Assembly: GCA_030744435.1 (NCBI GenBank)
Contig: JASLQO010000011.1
Location: 1-64,000, forward strand
Source of the DNA: JASLQO01 sp002327525
GTDB lineage: Bacteria; Pseudomonadota; Gammaproteobacteria; Pseudomonadales; Azotimanducaceae
Length of the DNA: 64,000 nt
Direction: 5' to 3'
Position numbers and translations under genes: made by a program
The notes under the pieces: generated by a model
Seen by the model: only the letters and a program-made list of their open reading frames with translations
Told to the model about the DNA's origin: nothing
Database searches by the model: none
Part shown: piece by piece, positions 17,479 to 26,678 of the stretch
How the letters are laid out: each line of letters starts with the position of its first letter
Position numbering within the stretch: the stretch's first letter is position 1

Positions 17479-19500
17479 TCACGCCAGCAATCGCTGGTCG
17501 CGAATGTCCTGCAGTTGATCCCTCACCTGGGCTGCTTCCTCGAACTCCAGATTGCGCGCGTGCTCCAGCATGCGCTTCTCGAGTTGCTCCATCAGCTTGC
17601 CCAGCGCTGCCGGATCTTCGGGGATGTCGATACGCCCGGCATTGGCCGCGCGTCGGCGACCAGGGCCTCGTGCCGCGCCAGGCGCCGTCGTACGCGCGCC
17701 CTCCATGACATCCGCGACCCGTTTTTTGATCGTCCGGGGAGTAATGCCCTCGGCTTCATTGTGCACCAGCTGTTTGGTGCGCCGACGCTCTGTTTCCGCG
17801 ATGGCCCTGTCCATGGAGCCGGTCATGTCGTCGGCGTACAGAATGGCACGACCATTGACGTTGCGGGCCGCGCGGCCAATGGTTTGGATGAGAGAGCGTT
17901 CAGCTCGCAGAAAACCCTCCTTGTCGGCATCCAGAATCGCCACCAGCGATACCTCCGGCATGTCCAGTCCCTCTCGCAACAGGTTGATGCCCACCAGCAC
18001 GTCGAACTCACCCATCCGCAGATCACGGATGATCTCCATACGCTCGATGGTATCGATGTCGGAGTGCAGGTAACGTACTCGCACACCATGATCGTCCAGG
18101 TAATCGGTGAGATCTTCCGCCATGCGCTTGGTCAATGTGGTCACCAGCACCCGCTCGCCACGCCCCACCGTATCATTGATCTCGCCAAGCAGATCCTCGA
18201 CTTGCGTCGATGCCGGGCGGATGACCACGTCCGGGTCCACGAGCCCGGTGGGACGTACTACCTGCTCCACAATTTGTCCGGCTCGTTCTGCCTCGTAAAC
18301 TCCGGGGGTAGCCGAGACGAAGATCATCTGCGGACTCAGTATTTCCCACTCATCAAAGCGTAGCGGCCGATTGTCGAGCGCCGATGGCAAGCGAAAACCA
18401 TACTCCACGAGCGTTTCCTTGCGCGAACGATCGCCCTTGTACATGCCACCGATCTGCGGAACCGTGACGTGTGATTCGTCGATGATCATCAACGCATCTT
18501 TGGGCAGATAGTCGAATAACGTTGGCGGTGGTTCTCCAGGCTCGCGGCCCGACAGGTAGCGTGAGTAGTTCTCGATTCCGGAACAATAGCCGAGCTCCTT
18601 TATCATCTCGAGGTCAAACCGGGTACGCTGCTGCAGACGCTGCGCTTCCACCAGCTTGTTATGGTCCTTCAGGAACTTCACCCGGTCGCGCAGTTCGTCG
18701 GCGATATGATCGATTACGGCGAGGATGCGTTCGCGCGGTGTGACGTAGTGTGTCTTCGGAAACACCGTATAGCGAGGTACGCGATTGAGTACCTCGCCCG
18801 TGAGCGGGTCAAACGTGGATATGTTCTCTATCTCGTCGTCGAACAACTCCACGCGCACCGCCTCCTTTTCGGACTCCGCCGGGAAGATGTCGACTACATC
18901 ACCTCGCACGCGATACGTGCCCCTCTGGAATGCCATGTCGTTGCGCGTGTACTGCAATTCGGCCAGGCGCTGCAAAATATAGCGTTGGTCGACCCGATCG
19001 CCTCGATCGAGATGCAGCACCATGCGCAGGTATGACTGCGGATCGCCAAGTCCATAGATGGCAGACACGGAGGCCACGATGACGGTATCGCGCCGTTCCA
19101 GCAATGCCTTCGTGGCAGACAGGCGCATCTGCTCGATGTGCGCATTGATGGAGGCATCTTTCTCGATGTAAGTGTCCGACGACGGGACGTAGGCTTCCGG
19201 CTGGTAGTAGTCGTAATAGGAAACGAAGTATTCCACCGCATTGGCGGGAAAAAACTCACGGAATTCGCCGTACAGCTGTGCGGCCAGGGTCTTGTTCGGC
19301 GCCATCACCAGTGTGGGGCGCTGCACGGCCTGTATGACGTTAGCAATCGAGAAGGTTTTTCCCGAACCGGTGACTCCGAGCAGTGTCTGATGGCTGAGCC
19401 CCGACTCCAGGCCTTCTATCAGTTGGGCTATCGCGGTCGGCTGATCGCCCGCCGGTTCATAGTCTGCCACCACTGCCAGATCGGCGACCGCCTGCACCAT
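17479..19500 (-). CDS. uvrB: UvrABC excinuclease subunit B
   Basis: A 673-residue helicase-like subunit of nucleotide excision repair that verifies damage and recruits UvrC. The Walker A motif is GVTGSGKT (about residue 42). The beta-hairpin region YYDYYQPEAYVP is present, and helicase motifs include DESHVTVPQ and QTIGRAARN. The C-terminal UVR motif that contacts UvrC is present (LEKRMLEHARNLEFEEAAQVRDQ, about residues 632-654). Length equals E. coli UvrB. ATG at 19500. Confidence 0.98.
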   Translation of the reverse strand: MVQAVADLAVVADYEPAGDQPTAIAQLIEGLESGLSHQTLLGVTGSGKTFSIANVIQAVQRPTLVMAPNKTLAAQLYGEFREFFPANAVEYFVSYYDYYQPEAYVPSSDTYIEKDASINAHIEQMRLSATKALLERRDTVIVASVSAIYGLGDPQSYLRMVLHLDRGDRVDQRYILQRLAELQYTRNDMAFQRGTYRVRGDVVDIFPAESEKEAVRVELFDDEIENISTFDPLTGEVLNRVPRYTVFPKTHYVTPRERILAVIDHIADELRDRVKFLKDHNKLVEAQRLQQRTRFDLEMIKELGYCSGIENYSRYLSGREPGEPPPTLFDYLPKDALMIIDESHVTVPQIGGMYKGDRSRKETLVEYGFRLPSALDNRPLRFDEWEILSPQMIFVSATPGVYEAERAGQIVEQVVRPTGLVDPDVVIRPASTQVEDLLGEINDTVGRGERVLVTTLTKRMAEDLTDYLDDHGVRVRYLHSDIDTIERMEIIRDLRMGEFDVLVGINLLREGLDMPEVSLVAILDADKEGFLRAERSLIQTIGRAARNVNGRAILYADDMTGSMDRAIAETERRRTKQLVHNEAEGITPRTIKKRVADVMEGARTTAPGAARGPGRRRAANAGRIDIPEDPAALGKLMEQLEKRMLEHARNLEFEEAAQVRDQLQDIRDQRLLA

Positions 19501-19559
19501 CGTTTTTCATCCACCACGCGGGCGTTCATTGTAGAGCAAACCTGAGGAGCCAAGGAGGA

Positions 19560-19838
19560 TCAGGCGGCGCAAGTAGACGCTGCCCCGTCTTTCGGATGGG
19601 GGGGGAGGAGTTCGGGGGCACGGGCGGGCACCTTGCTCTGGTCGGCGTCGAAGACGCCATTGATGAGCACATCGAAGAACTCGGTCGCCATCCCGTACCG
19701 GTACAGGCTGCAGTCGAGAATTTCCTCGAAATAAAACTGCCGCATGAGCGAGTTCGTCGGCGCGCGCGCGCCGATGAATTCAAACCACATTTTCAGCAGT
19801 CTGCGCTGCTCTTTGATGGTCAAGCTCTGATCCCCCAA
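19560..19838 (-). CDS. Small protein of unknown function (about 90 aa)
   Basis: A soluble frame of up to 92 residues with aromatic, helical composition (LLKMWFEFIGARAPTNSLMR, then QFYFEEILDCSLYRYGMATE). The start is uncertain: TTG 19838 or TTG 19823, the latter with GGGG nine bases upstream. It ends 60 bases before uvrB on the same strand and may share a transcript with it. I do not recognise the family. The amino-acid make-up looks like a real protein, while the antisense frame is less convincing. Confidence 0.55.
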   Translation of the reverse strand: MGDQSLTIKEQRRLLKMWFEFIGARAPTNSLMRQFYFEEILDCSLYRYGMATEFFDVLINGVFDADQSKVPARAPELLPPHPKDGAASTCAA

Positions 19839-19974
19839 GATCGAGGATCATTATGCGCGAGTCGCACCACGTTGTCAGGTGCGAACTACCCCAACGAACG
19901 GTTCGCTTAACCAGTTGTATGGACCACGTTCACATCGTATAGGGCAATCTGTGGTGTCCTGAGTAACGGTCGAG

Positions 19975-20502
19975 TTACTCGTCAGTTTTTGTGTCCTCGG
20001 CCGCCTCTTCCGGTGCGGGAGCCTCTTCGGCGGCTTCCTCAGCGCTTTCCTCAGCGGCTTCCTCAGCGGCTTCCTCAACGACTTCCTCAGCGGCTTCCTC
20101 AGCGACTTCCTCAGTGGCTTCCTCAGCGACTTCCTCAGTGGCTTCCTCAGCGACTTCCTCAGTGGCTTCCTCAGTGGCTTCCTCAGTGGCTTCCTCAGCG
20201 ACTTCCTCAGCGACTTCCTCAGCGGCTTCCTCAGTGGCTTCCTCAGCGACTTCCTCAGTGGCTTCCTCAGCGACTTCCTCAGCCGATTCCTGGGTCGCAT
20301 CGGCTTGTGCGGCGTTTTCTGCCGCAGGGGCTTGTTCAGGCCGAGCCGCCCCGGGTTGTACGGCCTCTATGAGCTTGTGCTCGAGCAGAACACGTACCTT
20401 GTCTTCGCCGTTGATCCACTCGCGGCTGGAACTGCGGACCGCATAGCGGTCGCTGCGTTTCTGATAGATGGTGTACTCGTCTGTGCGTACTACGACTTTC
20501 AC
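19975..20502 (-). CDS. Protein with a long acidic Glu/Ala repeat tail
   Basis: A 175-residue protein in two parts. Residues 1-48 form a compact folded-looking domain (VVVRTDEYTIYQKRSDRYAV, then WINGEDKVRVLLEHKLI). From about residue 70 to the end the chain is nearly all Glu, Ala, Thr and Val in four-residue units (EEVA, EEAT, EEAA), extremely acidic, probably a single long helix or disordered brush. The start is GTG at 20502 with CAGGAG six bases upstream. The DNA behind the tail is a 12-bp tandem repeat. Function unknown; the N-terminal domain resembles small conserved proteobacterial proteins with acidic tails. Confidence 0.8.
   Translation of the reverse strand: MKVVVRTDEYTIYQKRSDRYAVRSSSREWINGEDKVRVLLEHKLIEAVQPGAARPEQAPAAENAAQADATQESAEEVAEEATEEVAEEATEEAAEEVAEEVAEEATEEATEEATEEVAEEATEEVAEEATEEVAEEAAEEVVEEAAEEAAEESAEEAAEEAPAPEEAAEDTKTDE
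20029..20290. repeat. 12-bp tandem repeat encoding the acidic tail
   Basis: More than twenty near-identical 12-base units (GCTTCCTCAGTG / ACTTCCTCAGCG, plus strand) in direct tandem, partly ordered as 24-base pairs of the two types. The unit length keeps the reading frame, so copy-number changes add or remove four residues without a frameshift. Confidence 0.9.
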
Positions 20503-20677
20503 GACTTTCTCCTGCTGAATTGGGTAATAGACTTCGAAGGGCGCGCACTCTAGCCGAAGGTAAGCACGAAATCACCTATGGTTATGTTTCGAAAACTGTG
20601 TCCATCTTTCACGCGATTTCACTAAAATCGCGCTCTTTCGCTCAAGCCACCCTCTGAAAACACAGAGAAAAACGTCC

Positions 20678-21138
20678 GTGTCATTCGATTTAGCCGACAA
20701 ACTCAACCATGTCGTGCCCTTTGCCGGAGATTCCGGTGACGGTATCCAGTTGCAGGGACAGTAGTTCACGATCGCTTCCGCCCTCGCCGGCCACGAGCTG
20801 GCCACACTCTCGGACTTTCCAGTAAAAATCCGCGCCCCGACAGGCACCCGCTTCGGGGTTTGTGCCTTTCAGATCCAGTTCAGCGGTGAACGCATCACCA
20901 CTCCCAGGGACGAACCGGACGTCCTGATCGCGCTGAATCCGGCCGCTCTCGCGGTCAACCTCGCGCACCTCGAACCGGGCACGCTGATCATCGCGCACGA
21001 CAGCACCTTCACCGTGCACGACGAGACCGTTGTCGTGCTCGCACAGATATTGCTTTCCCTCGAGGCGCACCGGTGATGCGGTCGAGGTGAACGCCGCCCA
21101 CTACGAGATCATCGCGCTCTCCTATCCTGCCCCTTAAA
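20678..21138 (+). pseudogene. 2-oxoacid:ferredoxin oxidoreductase alpha subunit (KorA-like) fragment
   Basis: From GTG 20678 the frame reads the N-terminal gamma domain of a KorA-type subunit: VVPFAGDSGDGIQLQG, then a TAG at 20762, then FTIASALAGHELATLSDFP and EPDVLIALNPAALAVNL. The amber codon stands one residue before the conserved Phe-Thr, where the family has Gln. The frame shifts near 21071, with a further weak match to 21138, and the rest of the gene (nearly 400 residues) and its beta subunit are missing. The intact enzyme would make acyl-CoA and reduced ferredoxin from 2-oxoacids. Confidence 0.8.
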
Positions 21139-21229
21139 AAAACAATCGAGGTGACGGATGTGCGCGGCTCGCTCGTATAAGAAGTACCGAAACGAGAATT
21201 CAACCGACATTTCAGCAAGGAGCATGCAC

Positions 21230-21451
21230 ATGCGATTCACATCCTTGATCTTCCCCATCGCGGCAGTGATTGCACTGTTCGCCGGCAGCATTCGATACCT
21301 CGTTGTAGTCCGCGCATCCTGCCGAAAGGTGCACCTGGGTAAGCGACCTGCTACACCGCGGCAACCTGCTCGACCACCGCTGACCCCTAAATCCGGCGTC
21401 AAGCTGGGCGCTCGATCACAGACCAGGCAACGTCTTCGTTACATTAGGTAA
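21230..21451 (+). CDS. Possible small exported peptide or remnant
   Basis: ATG 21230 has AAGGAG seven bases upstream. The first 20 residues (MRFTSLIFPIAAVIALFAGS) are a textbook signal peptide. The remaining 53 residues are basic and low in complexity, unlike a folded domain. I suspect the start of an exported protein gene whose body was lost or shifted out of frame. Confidence 0.35.
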   Translation: MRFTSLIFPIAAVIALFAGSIRYLVVVRASCRKVHLGKRPATPRQPARPPLTPKSGVKLGARSQTRQRLRYIR

Positions 21452-21458
21452 CATACGC

Positions 21459-21486
21459 TGGACTTTTTGGCTGTAGGCGTTATAAT
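21459..21486 (+). promoter_or_regulatory. Sigma-70 promoter of the GntR-RND operon
   Basis: A perfect TATAAT at 21481-21486 with a 4/6 match to the -35 box (TGGACT, 21459-21464) sixteen bases upstream. Transcription would start near 21493, inside the operator described next. Confidence 0.65.
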
Positions 21487-21493
21487 TGCTCCG

Positions 21494-21525
21494 ACCAATT
21501 TGGTCTGACCATATTGGAAAGACCA
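21494..21525 (+). promoter_or_regulatory. FadR-type GntR operator
   Basis: TGGTCTGACCA (21501-21511) is a perfect palindrome around one base and matches the TGGTCNGACCA core known for FadR-subfamily GntR regulators. It is overlapped by ACCAATTTGGT (21494-21504) and followed by TTGGAAAGACCAA (21513-21525). The cluster covers the probable transcription start, a position suited to autorepression. Confidence 0.7.
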
Positions 21526-21549
21526 AACGTGACTTCTAGCCGAGGGCCC

Positions 21550-22296
21550 ATGGGCACCAAACACGATCACATCACCGACTCTCTCACCCGCGAAATATTG
21601 TCCGGTCGCTATCAGGCCGGCGACCGCCTGCCGTCCGAACGCGATCTGGCAGACCGTTTCGACACCAACCGCGGAGCGGTACGCGAGGCTATGAAGTGTC
21701 TCGCCCAGATGGGTCTGGCTTCCATACAGCCCGGCGGCGCACGGGTCGCCCCGCTTCAGGAGGCGAGTCTCGACGTGATCGGGCACATGCTCAAACAGAG
21801 CGACCTTCCCGATCCTCAGTTAGTCGATCAGATTCTCAAAGTGGTCAACAGTCTGGTCACGATGGCGGTAGAAGACATTGTGGATGAAGGTTCGGATGCA
21901 GACATCGAGACACTGCGCGCACAGATCGCGCCCCTGCACTCGACGAACCTGTCCCACGAGGAACACAACGAGGCACGCGCGAACATGATACGCGCATTCA
22001 TGATCACCAGCGGCAACCTCGTGTGCCAGCTCATCGCCCGTACCTTGTTCGAACAGTTCGCACCCAACATGGCGCCCTTGAAGGCGTACGTACAGATAGA
22101 CCACCCGGCCTACTCCACCTACGCCCTTCAACTCGACCGCGCACTGCTTGAGCGTGATCGCGCGGCGGTGCGCACCATATTCAACGCCTTTGCCGATCTC
22201 AATCGACAGACTTTCATCCGCGCGTTCGATGCCATACGTGCCGACTTGCTCGAGGCAGAGGCAAACCATCTCAAAACGAAAGTGGCCATCTCATGA
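21550..22296 (+). CDS. GntR family regulator, FadR subfamily
   Basis: A 248-residue regulator with an N-terminal winged helix (ITDSLTREILSGRYQAGDRL, then PSERDLADRFDTNRGAVREA, residues about 7-70) and an all-helical C-terminal domain of about 170 residues, as in FadR/FCD proteins that bind acyl-CoAs or organic acids. ATG 21550 is chosen; GTG 21529 with GGAAAG upstream is a good alternative. Its own promoter region carries FadR-like palindromes. The stop overlaps the ATG of the membrane fusion protein (ATGATG), so regulator and pump are translationally coupled, which strongly suggests that it controls the pump. Confidence 0.9.
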   Translation: MGTKHDHITDSLTREILSGRYQAGDRLPSERDLADRFDTNRGAVREAMKCLAQMGLASIQPGGARVAPLQEASLDVIGHMLKQSDLPDPQLVDQILKVVNSLVTMAVEDIVDEGSDADIETLRAQIAPLHSTNLSHEEHNEARANMIRAFMITSGNLVCQLIARTLFEQFAPNMAPLKAYVQIDHPAYSTYALQLDRALLERDRAAVRTIFNAFADLNRQTFIRAFDAIRADLLEAEANHLKTKVAIS

Positions 22297-23447
22297 TGCG
22301 CAAGATACTCATTCCCGCACTTGTCATCGTCGTCTCCCTGTTCGGCGCGGTGACGCTGCTGGCCACAGCCCCGCAACTCGAACCCGACGTACCGGTCGCC
22401 ATCCCTACGACCGTGCGCGTGCGTGTGGTCGAACCGGAAGCCATCAAGCTATCGGTACACAGCCAGGGCACCGTTTCACCCAACATGGAAAGTCAGCTGA
22501 TTCCCGAGGTGTCGGGACGCGTGGCATGGATGTCGCCAACCCTGGTCACCGGCGGCTATTTCAACGCAGGCGATACACTGTTGCGCCTCGAGGATCAGGA
22601 CTACCACTCAGCCAAACAGCGCGCCGAAGCAGCACTGACGCGCTCCAAGGCGGAATACGAGCATGCGCGTTTCGAGTACCAGCGCATGAAAAGTCTAGAA
22701 TCGCGCCAGCTGGTGAGCAGGTCGCAGATGGAAAATGCCCTGCGTGCCCGGCGTGTATCCGGAGCCACACTCCAAGACGCGCGCGCGAATATCGAACAGT
22801 CCACGCGCGATCTGGCCCGCACCGAGGTCACGGCCCCCTTTACGGGTCTGGTACGCAGCGAAAACGTCGACCTCGGTCAGTTCGTCGCCCGCGGCACGCC
22901 AGTTGCCACTATCTATGCGAGCGATCAGGCGGAAGTGCGCCTACCCATCGCCGACCGCCAGCTGGCCTTTCTCAACCTGCCCGTTGGTGTGCGCGGCGAA
23001 CTGCCCACCAATCAGCAACCGGCCGTGGCGCTGTATGCCGAATACGCGGGGCAGCAACTTGAGTGGCACGGCAACATCGTACGCACCGAAGCACAGATAG
23101 ACACCGCAAGCCGCATGGTTAAGGTCATCGCCCGGGTCGATAACGCCGACCAGACCGCACCTCTCTCCGTTGGACTGTTTGTCAACGCCGATATCGAGGG
23201 GCTCACGGTAGAGGATATCGTGGTCATGCCACGCGAAGCCCTGCGCAATGGCAACCGAGTACTGGTGGTGGATCGGGACAATAAGCTGCGTTTTCGTTCG
23301 ATAGAGCCGTTGCGCTTCTATCGAGACGACGTGTTGATCAAGAGCGGACTGCGAGCGGGAGAGCGTGTCTGCGTGTCTCCGTTGCAGACGCCCATCGACG
23401 GCATGAGCGTCAACCCCGTCGCCGACAAGCAAATCGCCGCCAGCTGA
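22293..23447 (+). CDS. RND efflux periplasmic adaptor (membrane fusion protein)
   Basis: A 384-residue HlyD/AcrA-type adaptor that links an inner-membrane RND pump to an outer-membrane channel. The N-terminal hydrophobic anchor is residues 5-28, followed by a barrel-sandwich (lipoyl) half-motif, VSPNMESQLIPEVSGRVAW. A helical hairpin spans about residues 105-170, and the second lipoyl half is VTAPFTGLVRSENVDLGQFV. A beta-barrel and membrane-proximal domain follow. Its start overlaps the regulator stop, and the pump begins 12 bases after its end. Confidence 0.93.
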   Translation: MMRKILIPALVIVVSLFGAVTLLATAPQLEPDVPVAIPTTVRVRVVEPEAIKLSVHSQGTVSPNMESQLIPEVSGRVAWMSPTLVTGGYFNAGDTLLRLEDQDYHSAKQRAEAALTRSKAEYEHARFEYQRMKSLESRQLVSRSQMENALRARRVSGATLQDARANIEQSTRDLARTEVTAPFTGLVRSENVDLGQFVARGTPVATIYASDQAEVRLPIADRQLAFLNLPVGVRGELPTNQQPAVALYAEYAGQQLEWHGNIVRTEAQIDTASRMVKVIARVDNADQTAPLSVGLFVNADIEGLTVEDIVVMPREALRNGNRVLVVDRDNKLRFRSIEPLRFYRDDVLIKSGLRAGERVCVSPLQTPIDGMSVNPVADKQIAAS

Positions 23448-23459
23448 CGGAATACCAAC

Positions 23460-26400
23460 ATGCACACCGCTATCTCCTGGTTCACGCGCAACCCGGTCGC
23501 CGCCAATCTACTGATGTGGATTCTCATCGTTGCTGGCGTCATGGGCCTGTTGATAGTCAATCAGGAAGACCTCCCGAATTTCGATATCCAGGTGGTCAAC
23601 GTCTCCGTACCCTACCTCGGAGCCGCGCCCGAGGAAGTGGAACAAGGGGTCTGCATTCGCGTCGAGGAGGCCCTCGAAGGTCTCGAGGGCATCGACAAAC
23701 TACACTCCACCGCCAATGAAGGTCAATGCACCGTATTGGCAGAACTCAATCTCGAAGCCGACGAGGTGGTGGCGCTCAACGAAATCAAGAGCCGCGTCGA
23801 CGGCATCAACAGCTTTCCGGCGGAAACCGAAAAGCCCATCGTCTCGAAGCTGACCATGAGCCGGGAGGTGCTGCAGATAGCCATCTCAGGTGATGCTGAC
23901 GAGCGTAGCTTAAAGGAGATCGGCCGGGAGATACGCGACAACATCGCCGCTATCGACGGAATCTCCCAGGTCTCGCTAACCTACGTGCGTCCTTATGAGA
24001 TCTCTATCGAAGTTTCCGAGAATACGCTGCGCCGCTACGGGCTCACACTAGAGCAGGTCGCGCACGCGATCCGCTCCACGTCCCTCGACCTGCCCGGCGG
24101 CACCATCAAGACTCAGGGTGGCGAGATTCTGATCCGCACCAAGGGGCAGGCCTACTGGGGCGAGGAATTCGAGAACATCGTCGTCATGACACGCGCCGAC
24201 GGTACCAAGGTCACGCTCGCCGAGATAGCCGACATCCGCGATGACTTTGCCGAAGGCGACCTCTTGGCGCGCTTCAACGCTCAACCCGGCGTGATCGTCA
24301 AGGTCATGCAGGTCGGTACCGAGAATCTGCCTACCATCGCCCGCGAAGTGAAGGCCTATGTGGACGAAGCCCATACCATACTGCCTGAAGGTCTGCAGAT
24401 GACCATCTGGACGGACCGCTCGCTGGGCCTCGCCGCGCGCATGAACATACTCAATATGAATGCCGCGGGTGGTCTGCTGCTGGTACTAGTCGTGCTGACG
24501 CTGTTCCTGCGCTTCCGGCTCGCCATGTGGGTGGCCGCCGGTATCCCCATCGCTCTGCTGGGTACTTTCGCCGTGTTTCCATACGCCGGTATCACCATGT
24601 CGACGATGACCATCATGGCATTCATCCTGGTACTCGGCGTTCTGGTAGATGACGCCATCGTCGTGGGTGAGCGTGTCTACAGCCACGAACAGATGGGCAA
24701 ACCGCCCATACAGGCAGCCATCGACGGCACGTGGGAAGTATCCGTACCCGTGATCTTCGGCGTCCTCACCACCATGGCCGCCTTCCTGCCTCTTGTGATC
24801 GTACCTGGGCGCATGACGGACTTTTTTGCCGTGATCGGCCACGTGGTGATCATCTCACTGGTTTTTTCGATCATTGAATCGCAACTCATCCTGCCCGCCC
24901 ACCTTGCACACAGAAACCACGAGGAATCCGATCATGGCTTCGCTAAGTGGTGGAATGACCTGCAAGGTCGCTTGTCCGACTGGCTCCAGAATCTGGCCAA
25001 CTACTACGTGCCCTTTCTGGCCCGTGCCATCGAGTGGCGCTACGTCACCACCGCAGTGGGAGTGGGTATCCTGATCATGGCCGTGGCGCTCATCGCGAGC
25101 GACCGCGTGGTCTTCGGCTTCTTCCCTGCTGTGGAAGGCGACCGTATCTATGCCACGCTCGAGATGCCCGACGGCGTCACGATAGCCGCGACTACCCGTG
25201 CCGCAGAGCAGATAGAAGAAGGGGCCCGGCTGCTCAGCGATGAACTCGCCCACTCACTCGGTGTCGACTACCCAGTGGTCACGAACCAGCTCACGAGTAT
25301 CGGCGCCATCGTCAACCGCAGCGGACCTCCACGCCAATTCGGTCCCGGGCGCAGCAATTACGCCGAAATCGTCATCGAACTGGTGCCACTCGCCAAACGT
25401 AACAACATGAGTGCGAAGGAGGTCGCCAACCGCTGGCGCGAGCTCGCAGGCGACATACCCGATGCAGTGAAACTCTCGTTCAACGCCGATATGTTCAGCG
25501 CCGGCGAGCCGATCAACTATCAGTTGTCCGGCGAAGATGTGGATCAGCTGCGCACCGCCGCAGAGGAGCTCAAGGCGGAACTGACTCGCTACGATGGCGT
25601 ATTCGACATAACCGACTCCTTCCGAGCCGGCAAACAGGAGATCAAGCTCTCGCTGTTGCCGGAAGCGCGTAACCTGGGGCTGACGCTGAACGATCTGGCA
25701 CGCCAGGTACGCTCTGCTTTCTACGGCTCCGAGGTGCAGCGCATGCAGCGCATGCAGGACGAGGTGAAGGTTATGGTGCGCTACCCCGAATCCGAACGCA
25801 CCTCCATAGGTAACCTCGAGGACATGTATATCCGCACCCCGGACGGCTCAGAAGTGCCCTTCTATAGCGTTGCGAGGTTCGACATCGGGCGCGGCTACTC
25901 CTCCATCCATCGCACGGAGGGTATGCGGGTCATCAACATCACCGCGGAGGTCGACCGCACTACCGTGGCTCCTGAAGTGGTATTGCAGAGCATGGACGAT
26001 ACCGTCATCGCGAGACTGCAGACCCAATTCCCCCGTATGAAGATCGGTATGGCCGGTGAACAGGAGCAACGGACCAAGGCGATGCTCGGCCTCACTACCG
26101 CTGCCATGATATCGCTGGTCATCATCTATACTCTGCTCGCGATTCCTCTGAAGAGCTACGTCCAGCCACTCGTCATCATGAGCGTCATTCCTTTCGGCGC
26201 CGTGGGAGCGATCGTCGGCCACTGGGTGATGGGGGTGGAACTGATGTTCTTCTCCGCCCTCGGCATCGTGGCACTCTCGGGCGTGGTGGTGAATGCGAGT
26301 CTCGTATTGGTGGACTACGTCAACCGTCTTCGCAGGGAGGGTAGCGAGGTGAACGAGGCTCTCCTCGCCGCCGCATCGGTACGATTCCGGCCCATCATCC

Positions 26401-26657
26401 TGACCTCCGTCACCACCTTTGTCGGACTCATTCCGCTGATGAGTACCCAGACGCCTGATACATCCCCGTTCATTCCCATGGCGGTGTCGCTCGCCTACGG
26501 CGTGGTGTTTGCCACCTTTATCACCCTGATTTACGTGCCCGTGCTCTACCGTATCACCGAGGACCTATTCGGCTGGGATCCGGTGGCGCAAGGTGTGATA
26601 GAGCCGGATGCGATCACCGCGCGCCGCGGCGCAGCCGTCTCCGACCCGGTCGCCTGA
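23460..26657 (+). CDS. RND multidrug efflux transporter permease
   Basis: A 1065-residue proton-driven exporter with the usual layout: TM1, a large periplasmic loop, TM2-7, a second loop, TM8-12. TM4 carries the proton-relay Asp pair (LGVLVDDAIVVGE). The N-terminal pattern (TRNPVAANLLMWILIVAGVM) and loop motif (VSVPYLGAAPEEVEQGV) are typical of the family. No outer-membrane factor gene follows, so a TolC-like partner must be encoded elsewhere. Control by a FadR-type regulator suggests an acyl, fatty-acid or organic-acid substrate, by inference. Confidence 0.95.
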   Translation: MHTAISWFTRNPVAANLLMWILIVAGVMGLLIVNQEDLPNFDIQVVNVSVPYLGAAPEEVEQGVCIRVEEALEGLEGIDKLHSTANEGQCTVLAELNLEADEVVALNEIKSRVDGINSFPAETEKPIVSKLTMSREVLQIAISGDADERSLKEIGREIRDNIAAIDGISQVSLTYVRPYEISIEVSENTLRRYGLTLEQVAHAIRSTSLDLPGGTIKTQGGEILIRTKGQAYWGEEFENIVVMTRADGTKVTLAEIADIRDDFAEGDLLARFNAQPGVIVKVMQVGTENLPTIAREVKAYVDEAHTILPEGLQMTIWTDRSLGLAARMNILNMNAAGGLLLVLVVLTLFLRFRLAMWVAAGIPIALLGTFAVFPYAGITMSTMTIMAFILVLGVLVDDAIVVGERVYSHEQMGKPPIQAAIDGTWEVSVPVIFGVLTTMAAFLPLVIVPGRMTDFFAVIGHVVIISLVFSIIESQLILPAHLAHRNHEESDHGFAKWWNDLQGRLSDWLQNLANYYVPFLARAIEWRYVTTAVGVGILIMAVALIASDRVVFGFFPAVEGDRIYATLEMPDGVTIAATTRAAEQIEEGARLLSDELAHSLGVDYPVVTNQLTSIGAIVNRSGPPRQFGPGRSNYAEIVIELVPLAKRNNMSAKEVANRWRELAGDIPDAVKLSFNADMFSAGEPINYQLSGEDVDQLRTAAEELKAELTRYDGVFDITDSFRAGKQEIKLSLLPEARNLGLTLNDLARQVRSAFYGSEVQRMQRMQDEVKVMVRYPESERTSIGNLEDMYIRTPDGSEVPFYSVARFDIGRGYSSIHRTEGMRVINITAEVDRTTVAPEVVLQSMDDTVIARLQTQFPRMKIGMAGEQEQRTKAMLGLTTAAMISLVIIYTLLAIPLKSYVQPLVIMSVIPFGAVGAIVGHWVMGVELMFFSALGIVALSGVVVNASLVLVDYVNRLRREGSEVNEALLAAASVRFRPIILTSVTTFVGLIPLMSTQTPDTSPFIPMAVSLAYGVVFATFITLIYVPVLYRITEDLFGWDPVAQGVIEPDAITARRGAAVSDPVA

Positions 26658-26678
26658 ATAGAGTGCGCCGGCGGGCGT

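Noticed and set aside
20029..20290. CRISPR-like or regulatory repeat array
   Set aside because: Units are 12 bp in direct tandem without spacers and encode an in-frame Glu/Ala tail.
19991..20446. Plus-strand Ala/Ser-rich and Leu/Pro/Gln-rich proteins over the repeat
   Set aside because: They are frame shadows of the tandem repeat. Only the minus frame has a ribosome binding site and a non-repetitive N-terminal domain.
20690..21070. Minus-strand frame of 126 residues
   Set aside because: It is antisense to the KorA-like remnant, whose plus-strand reading matches a known family.
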